In this document: positions 21,136 through 30,393 of the stretch, in pieces
Layout of the letters: the number at the start of each line of letters is the position of its first letter
Numbering within the stretch: the first letter of the stretch is position 1
Assembly (NCBI GenBank): GCA_902761645.1
Contig: CACWLF010000004.1
Span: forward strand, 1 to 62,558
Reading direction: 5' to 3'
DNA: 62,558 nucleotides
DNA from: an uncultured Aeromonadales bacterium
GTDB lineage: Bacteria; Pseudomonadota; Gammaproteobacteria; Enterobacterales; Succinivibrionaceae
The notes under the pieces: model-generated
The model's input: only the letters and a program-made list of their open reading frames with translations
What the model was told of the DNA's origin: nothing
Database searches by the model: none
Translations under genes and position numbers: made by a program

Positions 21136-21648
21136 TTAATCTTTCTGCTTTTTATTGGGCTTTGCTAGTATATCATCAAGCATCTGTAATACAACAACTA
21201 ATCTGTCTTCCAATTTGAATCTTATTTCCAAAGTTTCTCCCAGTTTGCTTAAATCCTGCTTAAAATCTCTCAGATCTGTATTATCAGCATTCTCACCATA
21301 CTTATCATCAAATGTTAAAAGAGCTTCTGTTGTATTGTGAAGTCTTGGAATAATTCTCTGTGCAATAGAAAGTCTTTTGCCTGAAACAGTTTCCATAATC
21401 TGCACAATTCTTGGGTATATATGAAAGTGACCCTGAGACATATAATCGATAAGTAAATTGCAGAAATCTGAAATTTTCTTTTGCTGTGGCAAATCCTGTT
21501 CGGTTCCTTCCACCCTTGGATCCAGCAATGTACAATATTTCAGCAGAAGTTCCTCCCTTGCGTCAAGCATGGAATCAATTGATTTCAGTTTGCCTGCCAC
21601 CAGCTGGCGGGTTTTGTTGAGTTTTGTGAGTACATATTCGGTCGACAT
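21136..21648 (-). CDS. rsd: Rsd/AlgQ-family regulator (anti-sigma-70)
   Basis: Binds the housekeeping sigma factor and lowers its use in stationary phase. 170 aa from ATG 21648, which has GGAGG six nt upstream; the TTG two codons earlier is less likely. The all-helical family core is clear: DFCNLLIDYMSQGHFHIYPR (about 62-81) and LGETLEIRFKLEDRL (about 137-151). The N- and C-termini are longer than E. coli Rsd. A Fur-like palindrome sits just upstream. That rpoS is missing from its usual locus makes the role of Rsd here worth asking about. Confidence 0.85.
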   Translation of the reverse strand: MSTEYVLTKLNKTRQLVAGKLKSIDSMLDAREELLLKYCTLLDPRVEGTEQDLPQQKKISDFCNLLIDYMSQGHFHIYPRIVQIMETVSGKRLSIAQRIIPRLHNTTEALLTFDDKYGENADNTDLRDFKQDLSKLGETLEIRFKLEDRLVVVLQMLDDILAKPNKKQKD

Positions 21649-21673
21649 GAGCAACCTCCATTTTAATTCGGAT

Positions 21674-21692
21674 TAATTTGATTATCATTATC
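21674..21692 (-). promoter_or_regulatory. Fur-box-like sequence upstream of rsd
   Basis: On the minus strand the run GATAATGATAATCA (from 21692) equals the first 14 bases of the 19-bp Fur box; 15 of 19 agree overall. It lies 26-44 bp before the rsd ATG, where a promoter or its start would be. The remaining 21693-21905 stretch is AT-rich with no further call. Confidence 0.4.
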
Positions 21693-21905
21693 TTTTTTCT
21701 TGTATTATATAAAAACATAAATAAATTTTTTTTTCTATAATAGATCTGCAATAACGCTAACAGCATCTATTTTTGATTTTTAATATTGTTATCTTACGCA
21801 CAGATTAACCATAAAAAATAATTTCCTCAAAAAAATAATAGAGTGTAAATTTAAAACTGCATCCTGTTTTATGGTTTAACTTGTTTCTGGTTTACAATTT
21901 GGCTT

Positions 21906-21934
21906 TTGGATATTTAGTTAAAAATCAGTATAAT
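21906..21934 (+). promoter_or_regulatory. Candidate promoter of the YgiM-like/lpxL/hldE run
   Basis: A perfect TATAAT (21929-21934) with a weak TTGGAT -35 (21906-21911) and 17-nt spacing, about 45 nt upstream of the GTG start. Confidence 0.5.
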
Positions 21935-21979
21935 AAACACTGTTAATGATTTATAGAATATTTGGAAGAAGGTATTAAA

Positions 21980-22663
21980 GTGGTACTGAAAAAGATTCTG
22001 CCGCTACTGTTTATTGCAGGTGTGAGTTCAGTTGCTTACGCTGAAGGTGATGCGGCAAAAATAAATGAGACAGATCAGGTAAAAACAGAAAATATGACGG
22101 CCGCTGCGGCAGTTCAGGCAAAAATCATGTATGTAAGGGATGACGGCGATTATTATTTAAGATCAAATCCTAGTCGCAGTTCCGCTTTAAAAGGCAGTGT
22201 TAAAGCCGGAGATCCTGTAAAGGTTTTAGACAAGAAAAATGATTTTTATTTTATAGAGGATTTAAAAGGTCGCCAGAGATGGATTGCTGTATCCGATATT
22301 CAGGCTCATCCAAGTTATAAAATACAAATTGCGGATCTAAAGAAAACCAATGAAGAGTTAAATCAAAAACTTGCGAATATTGATTCGGAACAGGCAAGGG
22401 AACTCAAAGAGTTAAAAATCAAATATAATGAAGTAACATCGGAACTGCAGGAAGCCAAAAAGACGCTTGCAGCACAGAAATCACAATTGGACAAAGTTAC
22501 AGAAGAAAATTCCGAGTTAACCAACAAAATAGAAAATTCCGAACAGGAAAAGCAGATACGTTGGGCCAAGGTAGGTGCGTTGCTGGTTGGTTTCGGTCTG
22601 CTGGCCGGAGTTATTCTGGTTTATTTGCCTCGTCCTCATCGTCGCAGAAAAGATATTTGGTAA
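21980..22663 (+). CDS. YgiM-like SH3-domain membrane-anchored periplasmic protein
   Basis: About 227 aa from a GTG at 21980 with AAGG seven nt upstream; this start gives a clean signal peptide (LPLLFIAGVSSVAYA). The order is signal peptide, bacterial SH3 domain (about 38-100: YLRSNPSRSS, WIAVSD), long coiled coil (about 105-190) and a C-terminal membrane helix with a basic tail (RPHRRRK). This matches the YgiM/TIGR04211 layout. Its stop codon is one base before the acyltransferase ATG, so the two are translationally close. Function unknown; envelope role likely. Confidence 0.82.
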   Translation: MVLKKILPLLFIAGVSSVAYAEGDAAKINETDQVKTENMTAAAAVQAKIMYVRDDGDYYLRSNPSRSSALKGSVKAGDPVKVLDKKNDFYFIEDLKGRQRWIAVSDIQAHPSYKIQIADLKKTNEELNQKLANIDSEQARELKELKIKYNEVTSELQEAKKTLAAQKSQLDKVTEENSELTNKIENSEQEKQIRWAKVGALLVGFGLLAGVILVYLPRPHRRRKDIW

Positions 22664-22664
22664 A

Positions 22665-23732
22665 ATGACTGAACAAAGTAAAGAAAATAATTCTTTGTAT
22701 CCGAGTATTTTCTCTTTGAAATATCTGCCCGTCAGATGCGCATTTTTATTATTGCGTATGATAGTGAAGCTGCCGTTGCCATGTCTTTATATTCTTGGTG
22801 ATTTTTGTGGTTGTCTCATGCAGATGTTTATGCGTAAACGTGAAAAAATAGCTTTGCGCAATCTGGAGCTGTGTTATCCGGAAAAGAGTGCAGCCTATAG
22901 AAAAAAACTGGTAAGAGACAATTTTAAATCCATGGGACGCGCTATTTTTGAAACCGGAATGGCTTGGTACTGGTCTGATGCAAGAATCATAAAGCACATG
23001 GAGGTTTCAGAAGAGAGCGTAAAAAACATACTCGATAACAAGGAATACGGACAGTTGGTTTTGACTTGTCACTTTCTTGATTTGGAACTTCATGCCAGAA
23101 TGTACGGTTTGATTCATCCAGGTGTAGGTGTCTATAAACCGAATAAAAATCCGGTTATCGAAAGGGAACAGACTAAAGGCCGAACAAGAACCAACAAGTA
23201 TATGGTAAGTCACCGTAACATCAAAGGCATAATCAAGGCTCTGCAGCAGAAAAATCCTATATGGTATGCAGGGGATCAGGATTATCACACCAACAGCAAG
23301 GTTTTTGTGCCTTTCATGGCTGTTCCCGATTGTCCGACCGTTACAGCTCCTTCAACATTGGGCAGAATTAAGAATGTTGTCTGCATTCCAAGTTATGCAA
23401 TCAGAACCGATCATTACAAGTATTTACTGGTAGTTGAACCGAAAATTGAAAATTTTCCAACAGGTGATTTGGAAAAAGATGCCTCCATATACAATAAAAT
23501 AATGGCGGATGCTATAAATACAGCGCCAGAGCAGTACATGTGGCTTCACAGACGATTTATGACAAGACCAAATGAAGATGATCCATGTTATTATTCCGAT
23601 GTGATTCAGGATATTCATAAAGATGAAGCGCAGCAACGTGCGAGATATGAACTTGAAAAACAGAAAAAAACTGAAAAAGTTCAGTCTGAATCAAAAAATG
23701 AAGAGCATTGTCTTAAAGGTGACAAGGAATAA
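22665..23732 (+). CDS. LpxL/LpxM-family lipid A late acyltransferase
   Basis: Inner-membrane enzyme that adds a secondary acyl chain to Kdo-lipid A. 355 aa from ATG 22665, one base after the preceding stop; an upstream in-frame ATG at 22575 would lie deep inside that gene and is rejected. The HX4E catalytic motif is in CHFLDLELHARM (His about 129), with AGDQDYHTNSKVFVPF and LHRRFMTRP further on. The last 35 residues are a charged extension not needed by the family. Which acyl position it serves (LpxL, LpxM or LpxP) cannot be told here. hldE follows, so this is an LPS-assembly cluster. Confidence 0.85.
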   Translation: MTEQSKENNSLYPSIFSLKYLPVRCAFLLLRMIVKLPLPCLYILGDFCGCLMQMFMRKREKIALRNLELCYPEKSAAYRKKLVRDNFKSMGRAIFETGMAWYWSDARIIKHMEVSEESVKNILDNKEYGQLVLTCHFLDLELHARMYGLIHPGVGVYKPNKNPVIEREQTKGRTRTNKYMVSHRNIKGIIKALQQKNPIWYAGDQDYHTNSKVFVPFMAVPDCPTVTAPSTLGRIKNVVCIPSYAIRTDHYKYLLVVEPKIENFPTGDLEKDASIYNKIMADAINTAPEQYMWLHRRFMTRPNEDDPCYYSDVIQDIHKDEAQQRARYELEKQKKTEKVQSESKNEEHCLKGDKE

Positions 23733-23808
23733 ATTGATAACAAGGTTTTGTGGAAAACTTTGGCCTGTTTCTTTGTTTTGACAAATAATTAAAAAGCGGT
23801 AGTTTGAA

Positions 23809-25242
23809 ATGAAATTAAAAGTTCCTAAATATCCAAAAGCAAAAGTCCTGGTTGTTGGTGATGTTATGCTGGACAGCTATTATTATGGATCTGCCAGCAG
23901 AATTTCTCCGGAAGCTCCGGTTCCTGTTGTAAAAGTTGATCAGAAGGAATCCCGTCCCGGAGGCGCTGCCAATGTCGCATTAAATATATCCAGTCTAGGG
24001 GCGCAGTGCACTTTAATCGGATATGTTGGTGTTGATCGTGAATCAACGGTGCTTATGAATTCATTAACTACCAAAAATGTAAGTTGCAGATTTGTTCCGG
24101 TACAGAATTTTCCAACCATTACCAAATTAAGAGTTTTAAGCAGGAATCAGCAATTAATTCGTCTTGATTTTGAACAGGGATTCAATGAGGTTGATCCTGC
24201 CCCGCTTTTTGCTACTTTTGAGGAATGCCTTGATGACTGTGATGTTGTGATTTTGTCAGATTACGGTAAGGGTGTTCTTGCTTATGCGCAGACATTCATT
24301 AAACTTGCACGAAAAAAGAATAAACCAGTGCTGATTGATCCTAAGGGTACTGATTTTGAACGTTACAGCGGTGCTACATTACTGACGCCGAATATGTCCG
24401 AATTTGAAGCTGTGGCTGGAAAAACATGTTCTGAAAAGGAACTGTCGAATGCCGCTTATTCCATGCTTAATCGTTTCGGTTTTGACAAACTGCTGATTAC
24501 CAGATCTGAACAGGGTATGTCCTTGTTCTCTCCCGATGAACCTGAACTTCATTTGCCGACAAACGCAAGGGAAGTGTACGATGTTACCGGTGCCGGCGAT
24601 ACCGTAATTGCAACACTGGGTGCATCTTTGGCTGCAGGAGTATCTCTGAAGGATTCTTGCCGTCTTGCCAACGTGGCAGCTGGAATTGTTGTGGGTAAAC
24701 TGGGTACTTCAACAGTTTCTCCTTATGAACTGGCTTTGGCCCTCGGTGATAATACACATGCAGGGTTCGGAGTGGTAACGGAAGATGAGCTGCTTCGTCT
24801 GGTTAATGTAGCAAAGGCTAAGGGTGAAAAGATAGTGATGACCAATGGCTGTTTTGATATTCTTCATGCCGGTCACTGCCAGTATCTCCAGCAGGCCAGG
24901 GATTTGGGCGATCGTTTAATCGTAGCTGTAAATACAGATGAATCAGTGAAACGTCTGAAGGGAGAAACAAGACCTGTCAATACTTTGGATTTAAGAATGG
25001 AGGTTTTGGCCTCTTTAAGTTCTGTTGATTGGGTTGTTCCGTTTTCAGAAGATACCCCTCAAAGAATAATTAGCAGAATTCTTCCTGATATTTTGGTGAA
25101 GGGAGGAGACTACAAGGCAGAGGAAGTTGTTGGTTATTCGGAAGTTACATCTAACGGAGGCAAAGTTCAGATCCTTAATTTTAAGGATGGTTGCTCAACA
25201 ACCAGTGTAATTAAGAAAATACAGGCATCTAAGGAAAAATAG
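23809..25242 (+). CDS. hldE: Bifunctional heptose 7-phosphate kinase / heptose 1-phosphate adenylyltransferase
   Basis: Makes ADP-glycero-manno-heptose for the LPS inner core. 477 aa. The N-terminal PfkB-type kinase (about 1-318) has [11 protein letters not shown] and the closing [13 protein letters not shown]; the C-terminal nucleotidyltransferase (about 340-477) has [16 protein letters not shown] with the HxGH motif and [12 protein letters not shown]. The fused form is typical of this class. It is preceded by the lipid A acyltransferase gene with a 76-nt gap and followed by a strong bidirectional terminator. Confidence 0.97.
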   Translation: MKLKVPKYPKAKVLVVGDVMLDSYYYGSASRISPEAPVPVVKVDQKESRPGGAANVALNISSLGAQCTLIGYVGVDRESTVLMNSLTTKNVSCRFVPVQNFPTITKLRVLSRNQQLIRLDFEQGFNEVDPAPLFATFEECLDDCDVVILSDYGKGVLAYAQTFIKLARKKNKPVLIDPKGTDFERYSGATLLTPNMSEFEAVAGKTCSEKELSNAAYSMLNRFGFDKLLITRSEQGMSLFSPDEPELHLPTNAREVYDVTGAGDTVIATLGASLAAGVSLKDSCRLANVAAGIVVGKLGTSTVSPYELALALGDNTHAGFGVVTEDELLRLVNVAKAKGEKIVMTNGCFDILHAGHCQYLQQARDLGDRLIVAVNTDESVKRLKGETRPVNTLDLRMEVLASLSSVDWVVPFSEDTPQRIISRILPDILVKGGDYKAEEVVGYSEVTSNGGKVQILNFKDGCSTTSVIKKIQASKEK

Positions 25243-25296
25243 CATTCATTCTTATAAACTTTGCTGTGATTTTTTCATTTTTTACCGTGAATTAAC

Positions 25297-25326
25297 AAAA
25301 AAAGCCAACATCTGTTGGCTTTTTTT
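25297..25326. terminator. Bidirectional terminator after hldE
   Basis: Stem of 13 bp, AAAAAAAGCCAAC (25297-25309) with GTTGGCTTTTTTT (25314-25326), 4-nt loop. It serves hldE on plus and the converging hypothetical gene on minus. Confidence 0.9.
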
Positions 25327-25345
25327 GTAATTGGTAATTCTTTTT

Positions 25346-25792
25346 CTACCATTCCTTGGATACACGATCCAGCATAAGCATTAACGCCACGCCTAATGTA
25401 TCAGTGCCGAAGAAATTTCTTATATCCACAATATCTTCAACAGTCAAAGCTTCGTAATGTTTTTCTTCATCGTCAATCAAGGTCATGCGCTGGCACACAA
25501 ATTTATCATTTTTGGTTTTGAACAGTTTCAGATAACCAAGACGGCGATCATTGTGAGCAGGATTGGAATCTCTTTCTTCAACATTGCAGATCTGCCATCC
25601 TGAGAAAATAATATCTCTTGCACCATCTTTCTGGACATTTGTTTTTTGCGGAGCTTCCTTAATGCTGATGCATAAATCAGGGCGTTCTTTTATGATCGCT
25701 TTGTCATGATCTTCTTTGGTAACCTTGTGTAAAGGATCATCGCCAGAAGTTCCTTTATCAAACATGCTTGTAATTTTATCAAAAAAACCCAT
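25346..25792 (-). CDS. Hypothetical cytosolic protein
   Basis: 148 aa, no signal peptide or membrane segment. I do not recognise it. It begins with a short amphipathic stretch (MGFFDKITSMFDKG), followed by a charged linker and a compact C-terminal part with WQICNVEERD and ALTVEDIVDIRNFFGTDTLG. It is flanked by terminators on both sides, so it is probably its own unit. The good start context (ATG followed by a clear coding pattern) and base composition like its neighbours support a real gene. Confidence 0.65.
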   Translation of the reverse strand: MGFFDKITSMFDKGTSGDDPLHKVTKEDHDKAIIKERPDLCISIKEAPQKTNVQKDGARDIIFSGWQICNVEERDSNPAHNDRRLGYLKLFKTKNDKFVCQRMTLIDDEEKHYEALTVEDIVDIRNFFGTDTLGVALMLMLDRVSKEW

Positions 25793-25919
25793 TTGACTTC
25801 TCCCGTAATTCTTTTTTATTTTATTTATTTTTATGATTTAAACTCTTTTGTTAGAGGGTATTTTATATAAATTTTATTTTTTTTCCATATAATTATTAAT
25901 GATCTTTTAACAACTTCAC

Positions 25920-25965
25920 AAAGAAAAATCACCAGTCATGCATATCTGACAAAACTGATGATTTT
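25920..25965 (-). terminator. Terminator of the yajL-panE operon (minus strand)
   Basis: AAAATCACCAGT (25925-25936) pairs with ACTGATGATTTT (25954-25965) with one mismatch in 12 and a 17-nt loop. Read on the minus strand the stem ends in TTTTTCTTT. Confidence 0.55.
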
Positions 25966-26050
25966 GCATGATTTTTTACTGTTTTTTTCAATGATTAATC
26001 AGCTTTCATTTGTGGAGATTAATTGCTGCATAATCATTTGGAACAACATC

Positions 26051-26629
26051 CTAGCGTGTGTTGATTAAAGCGGCTTCGGCAACTAAATTCATTGCCTGAA
26101 TATTTTCCAGATTAGCAATTATTGCCAGTCCGAAAGCATTTGCAAAAGCGGGACCCTGAGCCGTAATTAAATGATTTTCACTGTCAACAACTACGCCCTG
26201 ATTTTCATAAGTCCCGGTTTTGAAAAGCTTTTCAGTACCTGGATAGCTTGTAACTTTTGCATTGCCAACCAGATTATGAGTGCCGAGAACATAACCTGGA
26301 GCTGCGCATATTGCGGCAATCCATTTATGATCTTTCTGTTGTTTCTTTAATTTGTTAAGCAGTAAATCACTGTCTCTCAAATACTCGGAACCAGGAAGTC
26401 CTCCGGGAAGGATAATGATATCGAAATCCTCGTCGAAAACTTTTGCCAATTCAACATTTGCATAGAAACACAATCCGTGGGCTGCAATAATCGGTTTGTT
26501 CACTTCTTCCAAAGCGGCCATTTTTACATCAAAATGTGCTCTTTTCAGCAAATCATAAGTTGCAATTGTTTCGATTTCTTCGCAGCCATGAGCTACAACA
26601 ATTAAGGCTTTGACGGTATTTAAATCCAT
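26051..26629 (-). CDS. yajL: DJ-1/PfpI-family protein YajL
   Basis: 192 aa DJ-1 superfamily protein linked to oxidative-stress protection and protein repair. The conserved acid is in GCEEIE (about residues 15-20), and the reactive cysteine is in AAICAAPGYVLG at the nucleophile elbow (about 106). It is the second gene of a panE-yajL unit (11-nt gap); the same two genes are neighbours in E. coli. Confidence 0.85.
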   Translation of the reverse strand: MDLNTVKALIVVAHGCEEIETIATYDLLKRAHFDVKMAALEEVNKPIIAAHGLCFYANVELAKVFDEDFDIIILPGGLPGSEYLRDSDLLLNKLKKQQKDHKWIAAICAAPGYVLGTHNLVGNAKVTSYPGTEKLFKTGTYENQGVVVDSENHLITAQGPAFANAFGLAIIANLENIQAMNLVAEAALINTR

Positions 26630-26640
26630 ATTCTCTCCAT

Positions 26641-27510
26641 TTATTCAAGATTTTTCAATTGATCATACAGTGATTTTAATCTAGGTACTTCAATATTATA
26701 TTCTTTTGCCCTATTTAGTAAATAGCCGACAATACTGTCTATTTCTGTAGCACGGTGATATTTAAGATCCTCGTGCATTGATGAATAATTATTTTGAGTT
26801 TTTATTGAAACCTGATAAACGAACTTGCTTAAGTCTTCCTGTGAAAATCTGTAATTTTCCGATTTTGAAATCTGATACAGTTCCGCAATTACGGAATCAC
26901 AAAGTTCCTTATGCTGCAGTATTTCCCCGTTTTTTATGTCATAGATAGCGGTAACAGGGTTTATTACTGCATTTATGACAAGTTTTCGAAACAGCTTTTC
27001 CTTAATGCAGTCTGCTGCTTCCCACGCTATTAAATCAGTACCAAGTTTTTTTAAATCCGTATTTGTACTGTTTTTCTGATCATATGTTACAGGTCCGAAT
27101 GCTGTCGCAAACAGAATATGATCACCAACATATGCTCCGCAGTCGGTTGTGGCCAGTATATACGGATTTTTAATACAATGCCTTACGATAATATCGTTTC
27201 CCATGCCGTTTTGCAGAATAACAATCGGTACAGTAGGTCTGATTATGTTTTTAATGGTGCTTATAGCATCTCTGGTCTGATATGTCTTGGTGCATAAAAT
27301 TATCAGATCAAGTTTATCCGTCTCTGTGCATCGACGGGCACAAATATTCTTTTCTTCCCCTGTTGCAACACTTTTAAGAATGTACTGTGTACTTTCCCTG
27401 TTATGATAATGTCGTTCATCTATATATGTTACATTTAATTCCTGTTTAAGTATTAAACAGCTGTGTATCAGTTTACCTATTGCGCCAAATCCCAATATGC
27501 CTATATTCAT
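26641..27510 (-). CDS. panE: 2-dehydropantoate 2-reductase
   Basis: NADPH-dependent reduction of ketopantoate to pantoate for coenzyme A synthesis. 289 aa. The Rossmann nucleotide-binding motif GILGFGAIG opens the protein; LCTKTYQTRDA, LQNGMGND and the catalytic Lys region KLFRKLVINAVINPVTA follow. Sequence drift is fairly high for the family, but all key motifs are present. Confidence 0.88.
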   Translation of the reverse strand: MNIGILGFGAIGKLIHSCLILKQELNVTYIDERHYHNRESTQYILKSVATGEEKNICARRCTETDKLDLIILCTKTYQTRDAISTIKNIIRPTVPIVILQNGMGNDIIVRHCIKNPYILATTDCGAYVGDHILFATAFGPVTYDQKNSTNTDLKKLGTDLIAWEAADCIKEKLFRKLVINAVINPVTAIYDIKNGEILQHKELCDSVIAELYQISKSENYRFSQEDLSKFVYQVSIKTQNNYSSMHEDLKYHRATEIDSIVGYLLNRAKEYNIEVPRLKSLYDQLKNLE

Positions 27511-27620
27511 AAAAATTCCATTTGTTTTTTGCTATTAAGTTATTACATTTGATTTTAGATTACATTTTCATCGAACTGTATCGCTTTAACAATAATTTAG
27601 TTTTTATTATGTATTTTTTA

Positions 27621-27648
27621 TTGATAATTTAATCCTTTTTGTGATACT
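27621..27648 (+). promoter_or_regulatory. Candidate promoter of tRNA-Arg
   Basis: TTGATA (27621-27626) and GATACT (27643-27648), 16 nt apart, about 30 nt upstream of the tRNA 5' end. Confidence 0.45.
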
Positions 27649-27677
27649 ATTCACAACCGAAATCAATCATATTCTAC

Positions 27678-27754
27678 GCACCCGTGGCTCAGCTGGATAG
27701 AGTACTCGGCTACGAACCGATTGGTCGGGGGTTCGAATCCCTCCGGGTGCGCCA
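27678..27754 (+). tRNA. tRNA-Arg (anticodon ACG)
   Basis: 77 nt including encoded CCA. The acceptor stem GCACCCG pairs with CGGGTGC, the T-arm has GTTCGAATC, and the anticodon ACG is at 27712-27714 (decodes CGU/CGC/CGA after A-to-I editing). The core matches the usual bacterial tRNA-Arg(ACG), but the first anticodon-stem pair (27-43) is a C-U mismatch, C27705 with T27721. Confidence 0.96.
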
Positions 27755-27809
27755 TTCATTTTGTTCTCATTAAAAAAATCACGCAAAATAAATCGGGTAG
27801 GACCATGCT

Positions 27810-29240
27810 ATGCAAGACGATGGAAAATTTGATACAAGTAAGTATGTTGATCCGGATTTAATTTCAAGTAATGATTCTGCTCCGCATGATTTTAAGGCTG
27901 AACAATCAGTTTTGGGAAGTTTAATGCTGGAATCCGAGGAACAGCCTGTCTGGGAAAAAATTGCTGTTCTGCTCAATGACAAGGATTTTTTTGATGTTCG
28001 GCATCAGGCTGTTTTCAGATCATGTGCACGTCTTCATGAACAGGATAAATTAATCGATTTTGTTACTTTGTCTTCCGATTTGAGAGATAACAAGGAATTG
28101 GATGTTATCGGTGGACAACGTTATTTGATTGAATTGTCAAATATTGTGCCGTCACCTGCCGGAGCCGAAGCTTACGCAAGAATTGTCCGTGATAATTCAT
28201 TAAAAAGAAAGTTAATGAATATTTGCTCTGAGACCGTTGCAATCATACGAAAAGGTGTCGGTGTGGATATAAATGATGTATTTGAACAGACACAGCAGAA
28301 ATTTCAGAGGTTAAGTCAGGAAAACACCAGTGAGGATAACGGTCCCCAGTCTCTTCAAAATCTGATCAATCTTGCCATTGATAAAATAAAAGTTAATATT
28401 GATACCAAAGGCGGTATTACAGGTGTTGCAACCGGGTATACCAAACTTGATTCCATGACTTCGGGATTTCATGGAGGGGAACTGATTATTATTGCAGCCC
28501 GTCCTGCCATGGGTAAGACAACTTTTGCAATGAATCTGGTGCAGCACGTTTTTATGAATCCGGCGGTTAAGTATCCTGCAATGGTGTTTTCTCTGGAAAT
28601 GCCGTCGTGGCAGCTGATGATTCGTCTTATCAGTTCTCTAGGCCGTATTGAGATGAACAAAATCAATAAAGGTGAATTTACCAATGAAGAATTCAGTAAA
28701 GCGGCAAGTGTAATTTCGCTGATGCGCCAGCGAGGTGATTCTCTTTTTGTAGATGATAGAGGTGGTCTGACACCGATGCAGATCAGCGCCGAGGTTAGAA
28801 AGGTTTATAAGGAATACGGCGGTGTAAGCTTGATAATGATTGATTATCTGCAGTTAATGAAGTTTCCGGGTTTCGAGAATGATAAGCAGCATGAAATCAG
28901 TGAAATATCGGCCGCGTTAAAGCGTATAGCAAAGGAATTTGACGTCCCTGTTATAGCGTTGTCTCAGTTAAACCGAGGTTTGGAACAACGTACAGAAAAA
29001 AGACCAATGAACTCTGATTTGCGTGAGTCGGGAGCAATTGAACAAGATGCCGATCTTATTATGTTTATTTATCGTGATGAGGTCTATCATGCGGAGTCCA
29101 AGGATAAGGGTATTGCAGAGATTATAATTGGAAAACAGAGAAACGGTCCTATAGGTACTGTAAAATTGATCTTTGAAGGTCAATATTCCTCATTTATGAA
29201 TCTGAATGAGGAATACGGTGATAATGGAGCTTCAGAATAA
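27810..29240 (+). CDS. dnaB: Replicative DNA helicase DnaB
   Basis: Hexameric 5'-3' helicase at the replication fork. 476 aa. N-terminal collar domain begins near DFKAEQSVLGSLMLE; the RecA-like motor has Walker A ARPAMGKTTFAMN, Walker B LIMIDYLQLM, and motif SQLNRGLEQR with the SDLRESGAIEQDADLI loop. No intein is present. It is followed 16 nt later by alr, the same order as in E. coli. Confidence 0.97.
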   Translation: MQDDGKFDTSKYVDPDLISSNDSAPHDFKAEQSVLGSLMLESEEQPVWEKIAVLLNDKDFFDVRHQAVFRSCARLHEQDKLIDFVTLSSDLRDNKELDVIGGQRYLIELSNIVPSPAGAEAYARIVRDNSLKRKLMNICSETVAIIRKGVGVDINDVFEQTQQKFQRLSQENTSEDNGPQSLQNLINLAIDKIKVNIDTKGGITGVATGYTKLDSMTSGFHGGELIIIAARPAMGKTTFAMNLVQHVFMNPAVKYPAMVFSLEMPSWQLMIRLISSLGRIEMNKINKGEFTNEEFSKAASVISLMRQRGDSLFVDDRGGLTPMQISAEVRKVYKEYGGVSLIMIDYLQLMKFPGFENDKQHEISEISAALKRIAKEFDVPVIALSQLNRGLEQRTEKRPMNSDLRESGAIEQDADLIMFIYRDEVYHAESKDKGIAEIIIGKQRNGPIGTVKLIFEGQYSSFMNLNEEYGDNGASE

Positions 29241-29256
29241 TCGAAGGTAAAATTGT

Positions 29257-30333
29257 ATGCAGTCAGTTAGAGCGGAAATTAATTTAAAGGCATTGGTTCA
29301 CAATTTTAATGTTGTTAAATCCAAAGTTCCCAATTCAAAAATTATTTCGGTTGTTAAGGCAAATGCCTATGGTCATGGTTTGATTCAGGTTTCTAAGGCG
29401 TTAAAGGATTCGGATGCATATGCAGTGGCAAGAATTGAAGAAGCTTTGGCATTACGCAGTGCCGGGATAACAAAACCGATTGTTTTACTGGAAGGCTTTT
29501 TTAATAAGGAAGATGTTCCGGTACTGGTTGCAAACAATCTTACAGTGGCAGTACACAGTATTGAATTACTTGAACAGATAGAGACCGCTTCCGTTCCGTC
29601 TCCAATCAGCGCGTGGCTGAAATTGAATACAGGCATGCATCGTCTTGGTGTTAATCCAGAGGATGCAGAAGCTTTTTACAGCAGAATGGAACATTGCTCC
29701 AATATTGCTAAACCTATAGGTATAATCTCTCATCTTTGCTGTGCCGATGAACCGGCAAAGGATGATTATACCAATCGTCAGATAAAAATATTTAATGATT
29801 TTGCTGCAAAACATCCAGGTCCGACGGCATTGGCAAATTCAGCAGGTATTTTTACCTGGCCGTCATCGCATACCGACTGGGTTAGACCAGGTATTATTCT
29901 TTACGGTGTTTCTCCTTATGATGATAAGACAGGTCTAGATTTGGGATTAAAGCCTGTTATGACGCTTAAAAGTAATATCATAGCCATAAGGACTGTAAAA
30001 AAGGGAGATAAGGTAGGTTACGGATGTTACTATGAGGCGCCTTGTGATACCAGAATAGGTATTGTAGCCATGGGGTACGGTGACGGGTATCCAAGACAGG
30101 TTCCAAATGGTACACCTGTGCTGGTAAACAACAGAATTGTCGGAACTGCAGGACATGTATGCATGGATATGATGTTTATCGATTTGGGATTGGACAGTAA
30201 TGATAAAATCGGTGACGAGGTTATTTTGTGGGGAGAAGGGTTGCCTGTCGAAAAAATATCGGCAATTCTAGGTACTATTCCATACGAACTGGTAATCAAA
30301 CTTACCAATAGAGTTAATTTCATTTATAAATAA
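29257..30333 (+). CDS. alr: Alanine racemase
   Basis: PLP enzyme making D-alanine for peptidoglycan. 358 aa. The PLP lysine is in SVVKANAYGHG (about residue 34) and the catalytic tyrosine region is KVGYGCYYEAP with MGYGDGYPR after it. It is the second gene of the dnaB-alr unit and ends at a hairpin terminator. Confidence 0.96.
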   Translation: MQSVRAEINLKALVHNFNVVKSKVPNSKIISVVKANAYGHGLIQVSKALKDSDAYAVARIEEALALRSAGITKPIVLLEGFFNKEDVPVLVANNLTVAVHSIELLEQIETASVPSPISAWLKLNTGMHRLGVNPEDAEAFYSRMEHCSNIAKPIGIISHLCCADEPAKDDYTNRQIKIFNDFAAKHPGPTALANSAGIFTWPSSHTDWVRPGIILYGVSPYDDKTGLDLGLKPVMTLKSNIIAIRTVKKGDKVGYGCYYEAPCDTRIGIVAMGYGDGYPRQVPNGTPVLVNNRIVGTAGHVCMDMMFIDLGLDSNDKIGDEVILWGEGLPVEKISAILGTIPYELVIKLTNRVNFIYK

Positions 30334-30337
30334 AAAA

Positions 30338-30364
30338 ATACCTGGTTGATTATTAACCAGGTAT
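30338..30364. terminator. Bidirectional terminator between alr and a small minus-strand gene
   Basis: Perfect 10-bp stem ATACCTGGTT (30338-30347) with AACCAGGTAT (30355-30364). The minus-strand side ends in a strong T-run; the plus side has GGTTTTT. Confidence 0.8.
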
Positions 30365-30393
30365 ATGGTTTTTACCAAATGAGAGCAATCTGA

